From Catenulispora sp. EB89 (GTDB taxonomy: Bacteria; Actinomycetota; Actinomycetes; Streptomycetales; Catenulisporaceae): a stretch of DNA of 64,000 nucleotides. The DNA lies in NCBI RefSeq assembly GCF_041261445.1, contig NZ_JBGCCU010000007.1, forward strand, positions 248,001-312,000, read 5' to 3'. Numbering within the stretch: the stretch's first letter is position 1; each line of letters begins with the position of its first letter. This document shows positions 31,337-40,685 of this stretch, piece after piece. The notes below the pieces were generated by a model. It saw nothing but the letters and a program-made list of their open reading frames with translations. It was not told the origin of the DNA and searched no databases. The translations under genes and the position numbers were made by a program.

Positions 31337-31786
31337 GTGGCGTCTGGGGCGGGACGGGTGAACGGCATGCCCTGGGAATCGCTGGGACCGGACATCATCT
31401 CCAACCCCGCGGTGATCTCCGGGGCATCCGGCCGCATCGACGTGTTCGGCGTGGGAACCGACCATCGCTACTGGCACAAGTGGTCCACCGGCACCGGCTG
31501 GACCTCCTGGCAGCCGGAGCCCGGTGCCCCGCAGCCGGGAGTCCTGTTCGACTTCGCGCCGGCCGTCTCCGCCTGGGGACCTGTCCGGCTGGATGTCTTC
31601 ACTCAGGGCACTGACTTCGCCGCCTACCACTGGTGGACCGGCGCCGCGTGGCAGCCCTGGGAGGGGTTGGGGGCCAACGCGCCGCCGATCGTGTCGGGCC
31701 TCGCCGTCGTCTCCTGGGCGCCGGGCCGCACCGATCTGTTCGGTATCGACCAGTCGGGGCACGTCGAGCACAAGTACTACGGGTAG
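31337..31786 (+). CDS. Small protein of three lectin-like (PLL-type) propeller repeats
   Basis: The 149-residue product consists of three repeats with the pattern GRIDVFGVGTDHRYWHKWST, VRLDVFTQGTDFAAYHWWTG and GRTDLFGIDQSGHVEHKYYG. This resembles blades of PLL-like fucose-binding or sialidase-like propellers. Only three blades are present and there is no signal peptide, so it is either a fragment of a larger propeller or an oligomerising unit. The GTG at 31337 is the longest start; GTG 31358 and ATG 31367 are alternatives. Confidence 0.58.
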   Translation: MASGAGRVNGMPWESLGPDIISNPAVISGASGRIDVFGVGTDHRYWHKWSTGTGWTSWQPEPGAPQPGVLFDFAPAVSAWGPVRLDVFTQGTDFAAYHWWTGAAWQPWEGLGANAPPIVSGLAVVSWAPGRTDLFGIDQSGHVEHKYYG

Positions 31787-31811
31787 CCGGTCCGGCGGCT
31801 GACTTCCGAAC

Positions 31812-32339
31812 CTAGTCCTTCGGCGCGCGCAGGCCGGCGAGCAGCACGCGGGTCAGGTAGTCGTCGGGCCGAGCGCCGCAGCGGCAGACCGCCACGTTGA
31901 GCACGCGCACCACCTCGGCCGGCGGCACGTCGGCGCGCAGGTCGCCCTCGCGTTGCGCGGCTGCGGCGATGGCCGCGATCAGTGTGTTGACCTCGGCTTC
32001 CAGCGCGAGCAGTTCGGGGCTTTCCGGTGCGTCGGCGATCAGAGACTTGATCAGCGCCAGCGGCAGGGCCATGCAGCGGTCCACGAGTCGTAGTAGCGCC
32101 TCCCACGCCGGGGTTCTGCCGACTTCCGCGCGCGTGGACTCCAGCAGGGTGCGCAGGGTGTCGATCGCGATGTCCTCCAGCAGGGCGCGGCGATCCGGGA
32201 AGTGCCGGTAGAGGGTGCCGACGCCCACGCCTGCCTCCCGTGCGATGTCCTCCATCGACACGGCCTCGCCCCGTTCGGCGGCCAGGCGGAAGGCGGCGCT
32301 CGTGATCGCCGAGCGATTGCGCAGCGCGTCCGCTCGCAT
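31812..32339 (-). CDS. TetR-family transcriptional regulator
   Basis: The 175-residue protein has the N-terminal HTH (ITSAAFRLAAERGEAVSMED, IAREAGVGVGTLYRHFPDRR ALLED) and a ligand-binding domain of the TetR_C33-like short type. It is divergent from the LLM oxidoreductase at 32426. The 86-bp gap holds two dyads, so it probably represses that gene and itself. Confidence 0.92.
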   Translation of the reverse strand: MRADALRNRSAITSAAFRLAAERGEAVSMEDIAREAGVGVGTLYRHFPDRRALLEDIAIDTLRTLLESTRAEVGRTPAWEALLRLVDRCMALPLALIKSLIADAPESPELLALEAEVNTLIAAIAAAAQREGDLRADVPPAEVVRVLNVAVCRCGARPDDYLTRVLLAGLRAPKD

Positions 32340-32359
32340 CCGTGGCCTCCCATCAACCG

Positions 32360-32410
32360 GAATCTCTGATTCAGCTTATGCTACCTTCGCAGAAGCGGAA
32401 TATTGAATTC
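32360..32410. promoter_or_regulatory. Candidate TetR operators in the divergent TetR/LLM promoter
   Basis: GAATC-TCT-GATTC at 32360-32372 is a perfect dyad, and GGAATATTGAATTC at 32397-32410 is a related imperfect one. Both lie between the divergent starts, the second just before the LLM ribosome site GGAG. Confidence 0.65.
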
Positions 32411-32425
32411 ACCTTGGAGTGCGCC

Positions 32426-33328
32426 ATGCGGATCGGACTTTACGTAGCAGACCAGAGCGACCCCCAGTCCCAGATCGGGCAGGCTCGGACAGCGGCTGAA
32501 CACGGCCTGGCCAGCGCGTTCTTCAACCAGGTCCTGGCGTGGGACCCGCTCACCGTCGCGGCGCTCGCCGGGGCGGCTGTGCCCGGGATCGAGCTGGGCA
32601 CCGCCATCGTGCACACCTACCCGCGCCATCCGATCGCGCTGGCCGGGCAGGCGCTGACGGTGGCCGCGGCCACCGGCGGCCGGCTCACCCTCGGCGTCGG
32701 GCCGAGCCACAAGCAGTTCATCGAGGGCGTATATGGCCTGTCCTACGACCGGCCCGCACAGCACACCCGCGAATACCTGACCGCGCTGCGCACCGAACTG
32801 TCGGGTGCCGGCCATCTCCAGGTGCCGGGTGCGCAGCCTCCGTCCGTCCTGCTCTCCGCGCTCGGCCCGGTGATGCTCCGCATCGCCGGCGAGCTGGCCG
32901 ACGGCACGATCACGGTGTGGGCGACCCCCGCGACGATCGCCGACCACATCCGGCCGAAGATCGACGCGGTGGCCGCGGACCCGCGCGTCGTGGCGACGGT
33001 CATGGTGAGCGTGACCGCCCGGCCGGACGCCGTGCGCGACGAGGTTGCCGCCGTGGTCGGCTTCGCGTCCGACTTCGCCAGCTACCGGACGCTGCTGGAC
33101 CGCCAGGGGCAGCGCAACGTCGCGGAGACGGTCGTCGCCGGAGACCACGACGCCGTCGCCGCCGCGATCCGCGCGTACGCCGCCGCGGGCGCCACCGACC
33201 TGCTGGTCAGCCTGGTCGGCGACGACGCCGAGCAGGCCAGGACACTGGAACTGGCCGGTGAACTGGCCGGTGAACTGGCAGGCGAGCAGGCTGGCGACCT
33301 GGCTCGCGACCTGGCCGGCTCCGCGTGA
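32426..33328 (+). CDS. F420-dependent LLM-class oxidoreductase
   Basis: The 300-residue luciferase-like protein has MRIGLYVADQSDPQSQIGQA, IELGTAIVHTYPRHPIALAG, GRLTLGVGPSHKQFIEG and a substrate lid, in the style of actinobacterial TIGR03564-like F420 enzymes. The last 25 residues are an odd repeat (ELAGELAGELAGEQAGDL), coded by a 12-base unit, beyond the normal end of the fold. ATG 32426 has TTGGAG upstream. It is probably controlled by the divergent TetR protein. The substrate is unknown. Confidence 0.88.
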   Translation: MRIGLYVADQSDPQSQIGQARTAAEHGLASAFFNQVLAWDPLTVAALAGAAVPGIELGTAIVHTYPRHPIALAGQALTVAAATGGRLTLGVGPSHKQFIEGVYGLSYDRPAQHTREYLTALRTELSGAGHLQVPGAQPPSVLLSALGPVMLRIAGELADGTITVWATPATIADHIRPKIDAVAADPRVVATVMVSVTARPDAVRDEVAAVVGFASDFASYRTLLDRQGQRNVAETVVAGDHDAVAAAIRAYAAAGATDLLVSLVGDDAEQARTLELAGELAGELAGEQAGDLARDLAGSA

Positions 33329-33347
33329 GGACCGCACCACCGGCGCA

Positions 33348-34766
33348 TCAGATCATCACGTGTTTGACCTGCGTGTAGTCCAGCAACCCGGCCATCGCGA
33401 GATCGCTGCCGTAGCCGGAGTGCCCGACTCCGCCGTGTGGCATCTCGGACACGGTCGTGCCGTGCGTGTTGGCCCAGGCGATCCCGGACCGGAAACCGCG
33501 CACCGCACGCATCGCGCGGTCGTGGTCCCGGGTCCAGACGCTCGCGGCGAGTCCAAAACGGACGCCGTTCGCCAGCGCCATCGCTTCGGCCTCGGTGGCG
33601 AACGACTGCACCGTGACCACGGGGCCGAAGGTCTCCTCCTGGACGATCTCGTCGTCCTGCGCCGCATGTACGACCACTGTCGGCTCGTGGTACCAGCCGG
33701 GGCCGTCGAGCGCGTGGCCGCCCACCGTCACTTCCGCGTGCGCCGGCAGCCGTTCCAGAACACCGCGTACGGCTGCCAGCTGTGCGGCGCTGTTCAGGGG
33801 GCCGAAGTCGGCGTCGGGAGACGGACCGGTGCGCAGCCCTCTGACCTGCTCCGCGAACGCGGCCACGAACGCGTCGTGGATCGACCGGTCGACCAGCAAC
33901 CGCGTCGCGGCCGTGCAGTCCTGCCCCGCGTTGTAGAACGCGACGGCGGCCAGGGCGGCGGCCGTCGCCTCCACGTCCACATCGTCGTGCACGACGACCG
34001 GGGCGTTGCCGCCGAGCTCCAGATGCACGCGTTTGAGGTCGGCGGCGCACGCGGCCGCGATCTGGCGGCCGGCGCGGACGCTTCCGGTCACGGCCACCAG
34101 GCGGACCGCGGGGTGCGCCGTCAGCGCGCGCCCGGTCTCGCGGTCGCCGCACACGACGTTGACGACGCCCGGCGGCAGGTGCTCCGCGGCGACCCGGGCG
34201 AGCAGCGCCGTCGTCGAGGGCGTGGTGTCGGCGGGTTTCAGTACGGTGGTGTTGCCCGCTGCCACCGCCGGCGCGAGTTTCCACACGGCCATCATCAGCG
34301 GGTAGTTCCACGGCGTGATCTGCGCGCACACGCCGACCGGCTCGCGCCGCAGCATCGACGTCCGGCCCTCGGTGTACTCGGCCGCCGCCACGCCCGGCGG
34401 GGTCCGGGCCGCCCCGGCGAAGAAGCGCAGCACGTCGACGATCGCCGGGAACTCGTCCCGCAGGAACAGGGCCCGGGGTTTGCCGGTCTCCCGGACCTCG
34501 GCGTCGGCGAACGCCCCGGCCCGCGCCTCGACGCCGTCGGCGATGCGCAGCAGCGCCTGTTGGCGCTCCGCCGGAGTGGTCACCGACCAGGACTCGAACG
34601 CCGAGGCCGCCGCGGCACACGCCGCGTCGACGTCGTCGGCGCCGGACAGCGCCGAACGGCCGGCGACCAGGCCGGTCGACGGATCAACGAGGTCCAGGCG
34701 CGCGCCGGAAGCCGCTGCGGATTCGTGGCCGCCGATGACGTTGAGGACATCCGGGAACTCAGCCAT
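33348..34766 (-). CDS. Aldehyde dehydrogenase, betaine/aminobutyraldehyde type
   Basis: The 472-residue NAD(P)-dependent enzyme has the Asn motif ITPWNYPLMMAVWKLAPA, catalytic Glu in VHLELGGNAP and nucleophilic Cys in YNAGQDCTAATRLL. The GQDCTA variant is common in betaine, gamma-aminobutyraldehyde and glutamyl-GABA aldehyde dehydrogenases. The gene overlaps the amine oxidase by eight bases and is last in the polyamine-uptake operon, so it likely oxidises the amino-aldehyde made by that oxidase to an amino acid such as GABA. ATG 34766 was chosen because it begins the family's N-terminus; the frame extends upstream. Confidence 0.93.
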   Translation of the reverse strand: MAEFPDVLNVIGGHESAAASGARLDLVDPSTGLVAGRSALSGADDVDAACAAAASAFESWSVTTPAERQQALLRIADGVEARAGAFADAEVRETGKPRALFLRDEFPAIVDVLRFFAGAARTPPGVAAAEYTEGRTSMLRREPVGVCAQITPWNYPLMMAVWKLAPAVAAGNTTVLKPADTTPSTTALLARVAAEHLPPGVVNVVCGDRETGRALTAHPAVRLVAVTGSVRAGRQIAAACAADLKRVHLELGGNAPVVVHDDVDVEATAAALAAVAFYNAGQDCTAATRLLVDRSIHDAFVAAFAEQVRGLRTGPSPDADFGPLNSAAQLAAVRGVLERLPAHAEVTVGGHALDGPGWYHEPTVVVHAAQDDEIVQEETFGPVVTVQSFATEAEAMALANGVRFGLAASVWTRDHDRAMRAVRGFRSGIAWANTHGTTVSEMPHGGVGHSGYGSDLAMAGLLDYTQVKHVMI

Positions 34767-36108
34767 GCCGCAACACCTCGCCGGCCGTCGCGCGGCCGGT
34801 CCGTACCGCGCCCTCCATGTACCCGGCGACCCACTGGTCCGATCCGCACACGTAGAACGGCGGCTCATGCGTGCCGTGCAGGGGCCCGACCCGCATCACG
34901 TCTCCCGGGGCCCACTGCGTCACGTACCCCTGTGTCCACGGGTCGCTTCCCCACATCCGCAGGTACGCGGTGATCGGCTGCTCGGCCTCTGCCCCGTAGA
35001 GCCGCGCGACGTCGGATATCAGCTCCCGCATACGCTCCTGCGGAGGCATCCCCAGCATCACGCCGTAGCGTTCAGGCGGAATCAGCGCCGAGAGCAGCCC
35101 GAATCCCTGCGGCCAGGTGCTGCCCAGGACATCCTCGCACTCTGACAAACCATTCATCCCCTGTACGCGCCAGAACGGCCGATCGTAGGCCAGGGCAAGC
35201 TTCGCGGCGCAGGCCTGCCGCTGCGCGTGCAGCGAAGCCAGGCGCTCGTCCGACACCCCGGTCACGGCCACGGACCGCAACGGTCCCACCGGCAGTGCGC
35301 TGACCACCGCGTCAGCGGTCAGCGTCTCTCCGCCCACGAGGCGAACCCGGCAGCGCCCCGGACCGGACGACGCGGACCCAGACGCAGACGCCGACCGCAC
35401 GTCCACGGCCGCCACCGCGGCCCCGGTCCGCACCCGGTGCCCCAGTTCGACCGTCATCGCCAGCGCGACCGTCGCCGAGCCCTCGGCGACCCGCAGGCCC
35501 TCCCAGTCCTCGTAGTCGTAGTGCCCGGCGCTCGGTACCGCCGCGTTCTTGCGCAGCGCGCCGAGCAGCGACGTCCGCTCCACCGAGCCGCTGGCCAGGC
35601 TGAGCTGCCCGATCTCCCACAGCCGCACGACCTGCGGCGTCGCCCCCGCCGAACGGAGCCACCGGCCCACCGACATCGCGTCCAGCGCGGCGGCGTCGGG
35701 GTGCGACCACGGGTCGTCCGGGTCGACGGTCTGGGCGAGGTCCACGAACTCCTTCGTCACTCTTCTCTGGCAGTCCTCGTCGCCCGGACCGAACCAGTGC
35801 GGCGGACCCCCGGCCGAGACGCCTTCCGGCGTGGCGCGGACCATGGCGCCCGGCTCGGCGACGTAGCTGGGGATCAGGGTCAGGCCGAGTTCGGCGACGA
35901 GGCCCAGGTAGGCGGTGTGCGCGCGGCCGACGACCTCGCCGCCGAGCTGCAGGATCCGGCCGTCCTCGAGGATCGCCTGTTCGACCCGCCCGCCGACCCG
36001 GTCCCGGGCTTCCAGGACCAGGACGTCCGCGCCGCCGGCGGCCAGGTCCCGGGCGGCGGACAGGCCGGCCAGGCCGGCGCCCAGGACGATCACGTCATAG
36101 TGGTGCAT
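34759..36108 (-). CDS. Flavin-containing amine oxidase (MAO/putrescine oxidase family)
   Basis: The 449-residue flavoprotein has the dinucleotide motif YDVIVLGAGLAGLSAARDLA, EARDRVGGRV and the C-terminal FAD segment PFYVCGSDQWVAGYMEGAVR. It oxidises a primary or secondary amine to an aldehyde with release of H2O2. The neighbours are a polyamine importer upstream and an aldehyde dehydrogenase downstream, so a di- or polyamine is the probable substrate. The Cys that binds FAD covalently in mammalian MAO is not apparent. Confidence 0.9.
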   Translation of the reverse strand: MHHYDVIVLGAGLAGLSAARDLAAGGADVLVLEARDRVGGRVEQAILEDGRILQLGGEVVGRAHTAYLGLVAELGLTLIPSYVAEPGAMVRATPEGVSAGGPPHWFGPGDEDCQRRVTKEFVDLAQTVDPDDPWSHPDAAALDAMSVGRWLRSAGATPQVVRLWEIGQLSLASGSVERTSLLGALRKNAAVPSAGHYDYEDWEGLRVAEGSATVALAMTVELGHRVRTGAAVAAVDVRSASASGSASSGPGRCRVRLVGGETLTADAVVSALPVGPLRSVAVTGVSDERLASLHAQRQACAAKLALAYDRPFWRVQGMNGLSECEDVLGSTWPQGFGLLSALIPPERYGVMLGMPPQERMRELISDVARLYGAEAEQPITAYLRMWGSDPWTQGYVTQWAPGDVMRVGPLHGTHEPPFYVCGSDQWVAGYMEGAVRTGRATAGEVLRHG

Positions 36109-36130
36109 GAGTCCTCCTCGCGGGCCGGCA

Positions 36131-37246
36131 TCAGACCAGGACCAGACAGTGTTCGGTCTTCCAGGCGATCTCGACCGACTCGCCGCCCACCCAGCGGTCC
36201 TCGTTCCGGGACCGCGCGGTGTTCTGCTCCAGCGCGGCGACGGTGACTCCGGGCGCCAGCTCGATCAGGTAGGTAGTGGTCGGGCCCGAATACACGGTGT
36301 CCTTGATGACCCCGCGGGCCCGGGGCATGTCCGGCTCGAAGTCCGACAGCCAGATCTTCTCCGGCCGGATCGAGACGCTGACCTCGGCGCCGTCGGCGAT
36401 CTCCGGACACGGCCCCACGGCGATCGCCGGGCCGCCGCCGATCTGGACCGCACCGGACCGGTAGACGCCGGTCATGAGGTTCGAGGTCCCCATGAAGGAC
36501 GCGACGAACTTCGTCTCCGGGCGCTCGTACACGTCCTCGGGCGTGCCGCAGTGCTCCACGCGCCCGGCGTTCATCACGGCCACCCGGTCGGACATGGTCA
36601 GCGCCTCGTCCTGGTCGTGGGTGACGAACACGAAGGTGATGCCGACCTCGCGCTGGATCTGCTTGAGCTCGATCTGCATCTGCCGCCGCAGCTTCAGGTC
36701 CAGCGCCGCCAGCGGCTCGTCCAGCAGCAGCACGGCCGGCCGGTTGACCAGGGCGCGGGCCAGCGCGACGCGCTGGCGCTGGCCGCCGGACAGGGTGCGC
36801 GGCTTGCGGTCGGCGAAGGCCGGCAGCTGCACCAGCTCCAGCATCTCGGCGACCCGGCGCCGGATCTGGTCCCGGGCGACGCCGGCCCGCTTGAGGCCGA
36901 AGGCGACGTTGTCGGCCACCGAGAGGTGGTCGAACAGCGCGTAGCTCTGGAAGACGGTGTTGACGTTCCGCTTGTTCGGCGGCAGGCGGGTCACGTCCTG
37001 GCCGGAGAGCAGGATCGTCCCGGCCGTGGGATCGGCGAAGCCGCCGATCATCCGCAGCGTCGTGGTCTTGCCGCAGCCGGACGGCCCGAGCAGCGAGAAG
37101 AACTCGCCGGCGGCGATGTCCAGGCTCAGGTCGGCGACGGCCGCGGCGTCCTCGCCGAACGTCTTGGTGATCCGGTCCAGCCGCACCGCGGGTGTGTCGG
37201 GCGTGGCGGGAGCCGCCGGCGAGGCCGGAGAAGAGATGGTGGTCAT
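36131..37246 (-). CDS. potA: Polyamine-type ABC transporter ATP-binding protein
   Basis: The 371-residue ATPase has Walker A GPSGCGKTT, Q-loop VFQSYALFDHLSV, signature LSGGQRQRVALARAL, Walker B VLLLDEPLAALD and switch His in VTHDQDEAL. A C-terminal TOBE domain begins near VSVSIRPEKIWL. It lies five bases after the permease stop and is expected to drive the PotBC-like pair. Confidence 0.94.
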   Translation of the reverse strand: MTTISSPASPAAPATPDTPAVRLDRITKTFGEDAAAVADLSLDIAAGEFFSLLGPSGCGKTTTLRMIGGFADPTAGTILLSGQDVTRLPPNKRNVNTVFQSYALFDHLSVADNVAFGLKRAGVARDQIRRRVAEMLELVQLPAFADRKPRTLSGGQRQRVALARALVNRPAVLLLDEPLAALDLKLRRQMQIELKQIQREVGITFVFVTHDQDEALTMSDRVAVMNAGRVEHCGTPEDVYERPETKFVASFMGTSNLMTGVYRSGAVQIGGGPAIAVGPCPEIADGAEVSVSIRPEKIWLSDFEPDMPRARGVIKDTVYSGPTTTYLIELAPGVTVAALEQNTARSRNEDRWVGGESVEIAWKTEHCLVLV

Positions 37247-37251
37247 CGGTA

Positions 37252-38193
37252 TCAGTCCCCGGACAGGAGGTCGAGGCCGCCGGAGCGGCCGAACAGGCGC
37301 GGGATGGACAGGGCCGCGGCGATCAGGGTGATGGAGCCGGCCAGCATCAGGGTGCCGACGGCGTTGATGGTCGGCTCGACGCCGAAGCGGATGGCGGAGT
37401 AGATGCGCACCGCCAGCGGCTGCGGGTCCACGCCGGTGGTGAAGTAGGCCAGGACGAAGTCGTCGAAGACCAAGGCGAAGATCAGGACCGCGCTGGCCAG
37501 GATGGCGGGCAGCAGCGCGGGCAGCGTCACCAGGCGCACGGCCTGCCAGCGCGTCGCGCCCAGGTCCATGGCGGCCTCCTCGACCTCCGGATTGAGCGCG
37601 GCCACCCGCGAGCGCAGGATCACCGTCACGTAGGAGATGGAGAAGGTGATCTCGGAGATCATCACCGTGCCGGTGGACAGCGTGGTGTCCAGGCCCTTGT
37701 AGAGCATCAGCGACGCCACACCGGTGACGATCTCCGGGGTGATGAGCGGGACCAGCATGATCAGGCCGGAGTAGGAGCCGAGCCGGCCGCGGGCCCGCAC
37801 CAGGCCCAGTGCCAGCGCCACGCCGAGGACCACCGAGCCGATCATCGCCACCAGCGAGATCTTCAGGCTCATGCCCAGTGAGGACAGCAGGACGTGGTCG
37901 TGGAAGAAGGCCGAGTACCAGCGGGTGCTGAAGTGCTTGAAGACGGTCAGCGACTTCTGGGAGTTGAAGGAGAACAGCACGACCATGCCGATGGGCAGGT
38001 AGAGCAGGACGAAGAACAGCACGGTGACCACGAAGGCGAAGCGGGGCCTGGCCTCGACGCCGCGCCGGCGCAGGCGGGGCAGCCGGGCCAGCCGTGGCGG
38101 CCGGGCCAGCCGGCGTCGCCGCGGCGCGTCCGGCCCGTCCGGTCCGGGTAGCCCGGGCGGCCCCGGCCGCCTCTGGGGATCGACAGCGGTCAT
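37252..38193 (-). CDS. potC: Polyamine-type ABC transporter permease (PotC-like)
   Basis: The 313-residue protein has six membrane segments beginning FAFVVTVLFFVLLYLPIGMV and the EAA loop NPEVEEAAMDLGATRWQAVR. The first 50 residues are basic and proline-rich (RRRRLARPPRLARLPRLRRR), longer than in PotC of enteric bacteria. The ATG overlaps the PotB-like stop by four bases. Confidence 0.92.
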   Translation of the reverse strand: MTAVDPQRRPGPPGLPGPDGPDAPRRRRLARPPRLARLPRLRRRGVEARPRFAFVVTVLFFVLLYLPIGMVVLFSFNSQKSLTVFKHFSTRWYSAFFHDHVLLSSLGMSLKISLVAMIGSVVLGVALALGLVRARGRLGSYSGLIMLVPLITPEIVTGVASLMLYKGLDTTLSTGTVMISEITFSISYVTVILRSRVAALNPEVEEAAMDLGATRWQAVRLVTLPALLPAILASAVLIFALVFDDFVLAYFTTGVDPQPLAVRIYSAIRFGVEPTINAVGTLMLAGSITLIAAALSIPRLFGRSGGLDLLSGD

Positions 38194-39221
38194 CGGGTCG
38201 CCTCCGCCTCGTCCTTGCGGGCGCGCCGCAGGTAGCCGAACATGCCGACCAGGAGCACGGCCATCAGCAGCATCGTCAGCGCCGAGCCCAGCGGCCAGTC
38301 CTGGCCCTCGAAGAACTTGTCCTGGATCAGGTTGCCGATCATGAGCTGGTTCGGGCCGCCCAGGAACTGTGCGGACACGAAGTCGCCCATGGCCGGCAGG
38401 AAGACCAGCACCATCCCGGCCACCGCGCCCTGCCGGGTCGCGGGGACCGTGACGAACAGGAAGGTGCGCAGCGGGCCGCCGTACAGGTCGCGCCCGGCCT
38501 CGATCAGCGCTGTGTCCAGCCGTTCCAGGGCCGCGTACAGCGGGATGATCATGAACACCACGAAGCCGTAGACCAGGCCCGCGATGACCCCCGGCCCGGT
38601 GTTGAGGATCTTCGTGTGCGAGTCCGCGAGGCCGATCGCGCGCAGGAAGCGCAGCACCGGGCCGTCGTCGGATAGCACCACCGACCACCCGTACATCCGG
38701 ACGAGGTAGTTGGCGAAGAAGGGCACGACGATCGCGGCGATCAGTGCGTTCTTTAACCGCCCGGCGTGCAGCGCGATCGCGTAGGCGACCGGATAGGCGA
38801 TCAGCAGGCACAGCACCGACGTCAGGGCGGCGTACTCCAGCGAGCGGAACATCACCGTGCGGTAGGCCGGTGCCGCCAGCCGCCGGATGTTGTCCAGCGT
38901 GGTGCCGAACCGGGGGTTGCCCAGATCGTCGGTGGTCCCGAACGACAGCGCCGCGACGAGCAGCAGGGAGGAGATGAAGAACACCGACATCCACAGCGTT
39001 CCGGGAAGGGCCAGACGGTTCCAGACCCGGGTGTCGGCCGAGGCCGGCCGCCGCGAGGTCCGCCGTCTCGGGCGCCGGAAGCGGATCGGGCCGGGCGAGC
39101 CTTTCGGGGCTGGTGGGCCGGCCGGGCTTGGCGGGCTTGGCGGGCTGGTCGGGCTGGTCGGGCTGGTCGGGCCGGTCGGGCTGGGCCCGCCGGCCGTCGG
39201 TTCGGATGCGGTCCTGGGCAC
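38190..39221 (-). CDS. potB: Polyamine-type ABC transporter permease (PotB-like) with Pro/Ser repeat N-terminus
   Basis: The 343-residue protein has six membrane segments starting WMSVFFISSLLLVAALSFG and the EAA loop LDTALIEAGRDLYGGPLRTF. Its first 60 residues are a low-complexity tail (PTSPTSPTSPPSPPSPAGPP) coded by short direct repeats at 39110-39190, then a basic patch. GTG 39221 starts two bases after the binding-protein stop. Later starts would remove the repeat but no good ribosome site precedes them. Confidence 0.9.
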   Translation of the reverse strand: MPRTASEPTAGGPSPTGPTSPTSPTSPPSPPSPAGPPAPKGSPGPIRFRRPRRRTSRRPASADTRVWNRLALPGTLWMSVFFISSLLLVAALSFGTTDDLGNPRFGTTLDNIRRLAAPAYRTVMFRSLEYAALTSVLCLLIAYPVAYAIALHAGRLKNALIAAIVVPFFANYLVRMYGWSVVLSDDGPVLRFLRAIGLADSHTKILNTGPGVIAGLVYGFVVFMIIPLYAALERLDTALIEAGRDLYGGPLRTFLFVTVPATRQGAVAGMVLVFLPAMGDFVSAQFLGGPNQLMIGNLIQDKFFEGQDWPLGSALTMLLMAVLLVGMFGYLRRARKDEAEATR

Positions 39222-39223
39222 GG

Positions 39224-40390
39224 TCAGCCCGCCTTCACGTCGGTCCACACGGCGTCCCGGGCGTGCTCCTGGGCCGCCGTGCCGTTCTGGAACATGCGGT
39301 CGGTCACCAGGTCCTCGGCCTTGATGACGCACTGGGGGAGCTGCGCGACGAGCTTCGCGTAGGCGTCCTCGGTGCCGTTCACCGGCATCGGGTAGCCGAT
39401 GTAGTCGATGTTCTTGACGACGTTCTCCGGCCGGAGCATGTAGTCGATGAAGAGCATCGCCGTGCCGGGGTGCTCGGCGTTGGAAGGGATCACGTAGCAG
39501 TCGGTGTTCACCGCGGAGCCTTCCTTGGCGGTCTGGAATCCGTAGATCGAGGCGTCTTTGGCCTGGTTGAGCACGGAGACCATGTCGCCGCTCCAGGCCT
39601 GGGTCATCAGGGAGTTGCCGTTGAGCAGGTTGTTGTAGTCGTCGCTGGAGAAACCGCGCAGGTGCGGGCGCAGGCTCTTCAGCTCGGCGTCGATTTTCGC
39701 CAGGTCGCCGGCGTCGGCGGTGTTCATCGGCAGGCCCAGCTTGAGCGCCGCCATCCCGAGGGCTTCGTCCTCGTCGTCCAGCAGGAAGACCTCGCCGGCG
39801 GCGGCCGGCGACCACAGGTCCTGCCAGGAGCCGGTCAGCTCGCCGAGTTTGTCCTTGCGCCAGCCGATGCCGGTCTTGTACATGGTGAACGGGACGCTGT
39901 GCGCCGACGCGTCGTCGTACCACGGGTCCTGGAAGTAGTCGTAGTGGTCGAAGATCGACGGGGCGTTCTTCAGCGCGGAGTGGTCGATGCGGTGCAGCTT
40001 CCCGGCCGCGGCCAGGCGCTGGGTCCACTTGGCCGAGGGGAAGACGACGTCGTACTTGTTCCCGGCGGCCAGCTTGGCGCCCATCGACTCCATCGAGTCG
40101 AAGTTGGACTGGACGACTTTGACGCCGTACTCCTTCTGGAACCCGTCGAAGACCGACGGGTCGACGTAGTCGGCCCAGTTGAAGTAGACCAGGTCTCCGT
40201 CCACCTTGACCTCGATGGGCGGCTCGGCGGACGTCGCGGCCGAGCCCGCCGGCCCGCCGGATCCGGCGGCGGCGCCCGATCCGGTGAATCCGCACCCGGC
40301 CGCGGTCAGCGCGACGGCGCCGGCCGCCCCGGCGCGCAGCAGCGATCGGCGGGACAGCTCGAAGGACTCCTCGGGAGACTGGCGGGACAT
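39224..40390 (-). CDS. potD: Polyamine-type ABC transporter substrate-binding protein, Tat lipoprotein
   Basis: The 388-residue protein has a Tat signal (LSRRSLLRAG, Arg14-Arg15) and a lipobox ending at Cys33 (LTAAGC). The mature part has the PotD/PotF pattern: VYFNWADYVDPSVFDGFQKE, YDVVFPSAKWTQRLAAAGKL and SVPFTMYKTGIGWRKDK. It binds a cationic amine outside the membrane and hands it to the two permeases. It heads the six-gene operon 40390-33348, with about 295 bp of promoter region upstream. Confidence 0.93.
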   Translation of the reverse strand: MSRQSPEESFELSRRSLLRAGAAGAVALTAAGCGFTGSGAAAGSGGPAGSAATSAEPPIEVKVDGDLVYFNWADYVDPSVFDGFQKEYGVKVVQSNFDSMESMGAKLAAGNKYDVVFPSAKWTQRLAAAGKLHRIDHSALKNAPSIFDHYDYFQDPWYDDASAHSVPFTMYKTGIGWRKDKLGELTGSWQDLWSPAAAGEVFLLDDEDEALGMAALKLGLPMNTADAGDLAKIDAELKSLRPHLRGFSSDDYNNLLNGNSLMTQAWSGDMVSVLNQAKDASIYGFQTAKEGSAVNTDCYVIPSNAEHPGTAMLFIDYMLRPENVVKNIDYIGYPMPVNGTEDAYAKLVAQLPQCVIKAEDLVTDRMFQNGTAAQEHARDAVWTDVKAG

Positions 40391-40685
40391 GGCTTGTCCT
40401 TTCGTCGTGGGTGGGAGGGGCCCGGCGTCGGACTTCGGTTCGGGGCAAGGCGGTACCCAGAAACCGCCGGCGGCGGGGTCGAGCGCTTATGAGGAGGGGT
40501 TACCGGCCCGAAGCGGTACGCGGACCTGTTTTTCACCGCGCGCCGGTGGCTGCGACGCGGGCTCTGCACCGCCGCGGTGGCGCGGCGCGGTCGTGGGGGA
40601 GAGTGGTGGGTGCGATGGGTGCGGTAGATGCAGTGGGTTCGTTGGATGCACCGGGTGCCGGCCCCGGCCTTCGCCGGGCCGGGCT
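40391..40685. other. Intergenic region: promoter of the pot operon and 3' end of the TetR gene
   Basis: I see no credible gene here. The part next to 40390 carries AGGACA as ribosome site on the minus strand. The far end has a GC hairpin with a CTTC loop (40663-40678) shortly after the TetR stop at 40686, a weak candidate terminator for the Rieske/TetR transcript. No clear operator dyad was found. Confidence 0.5.
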
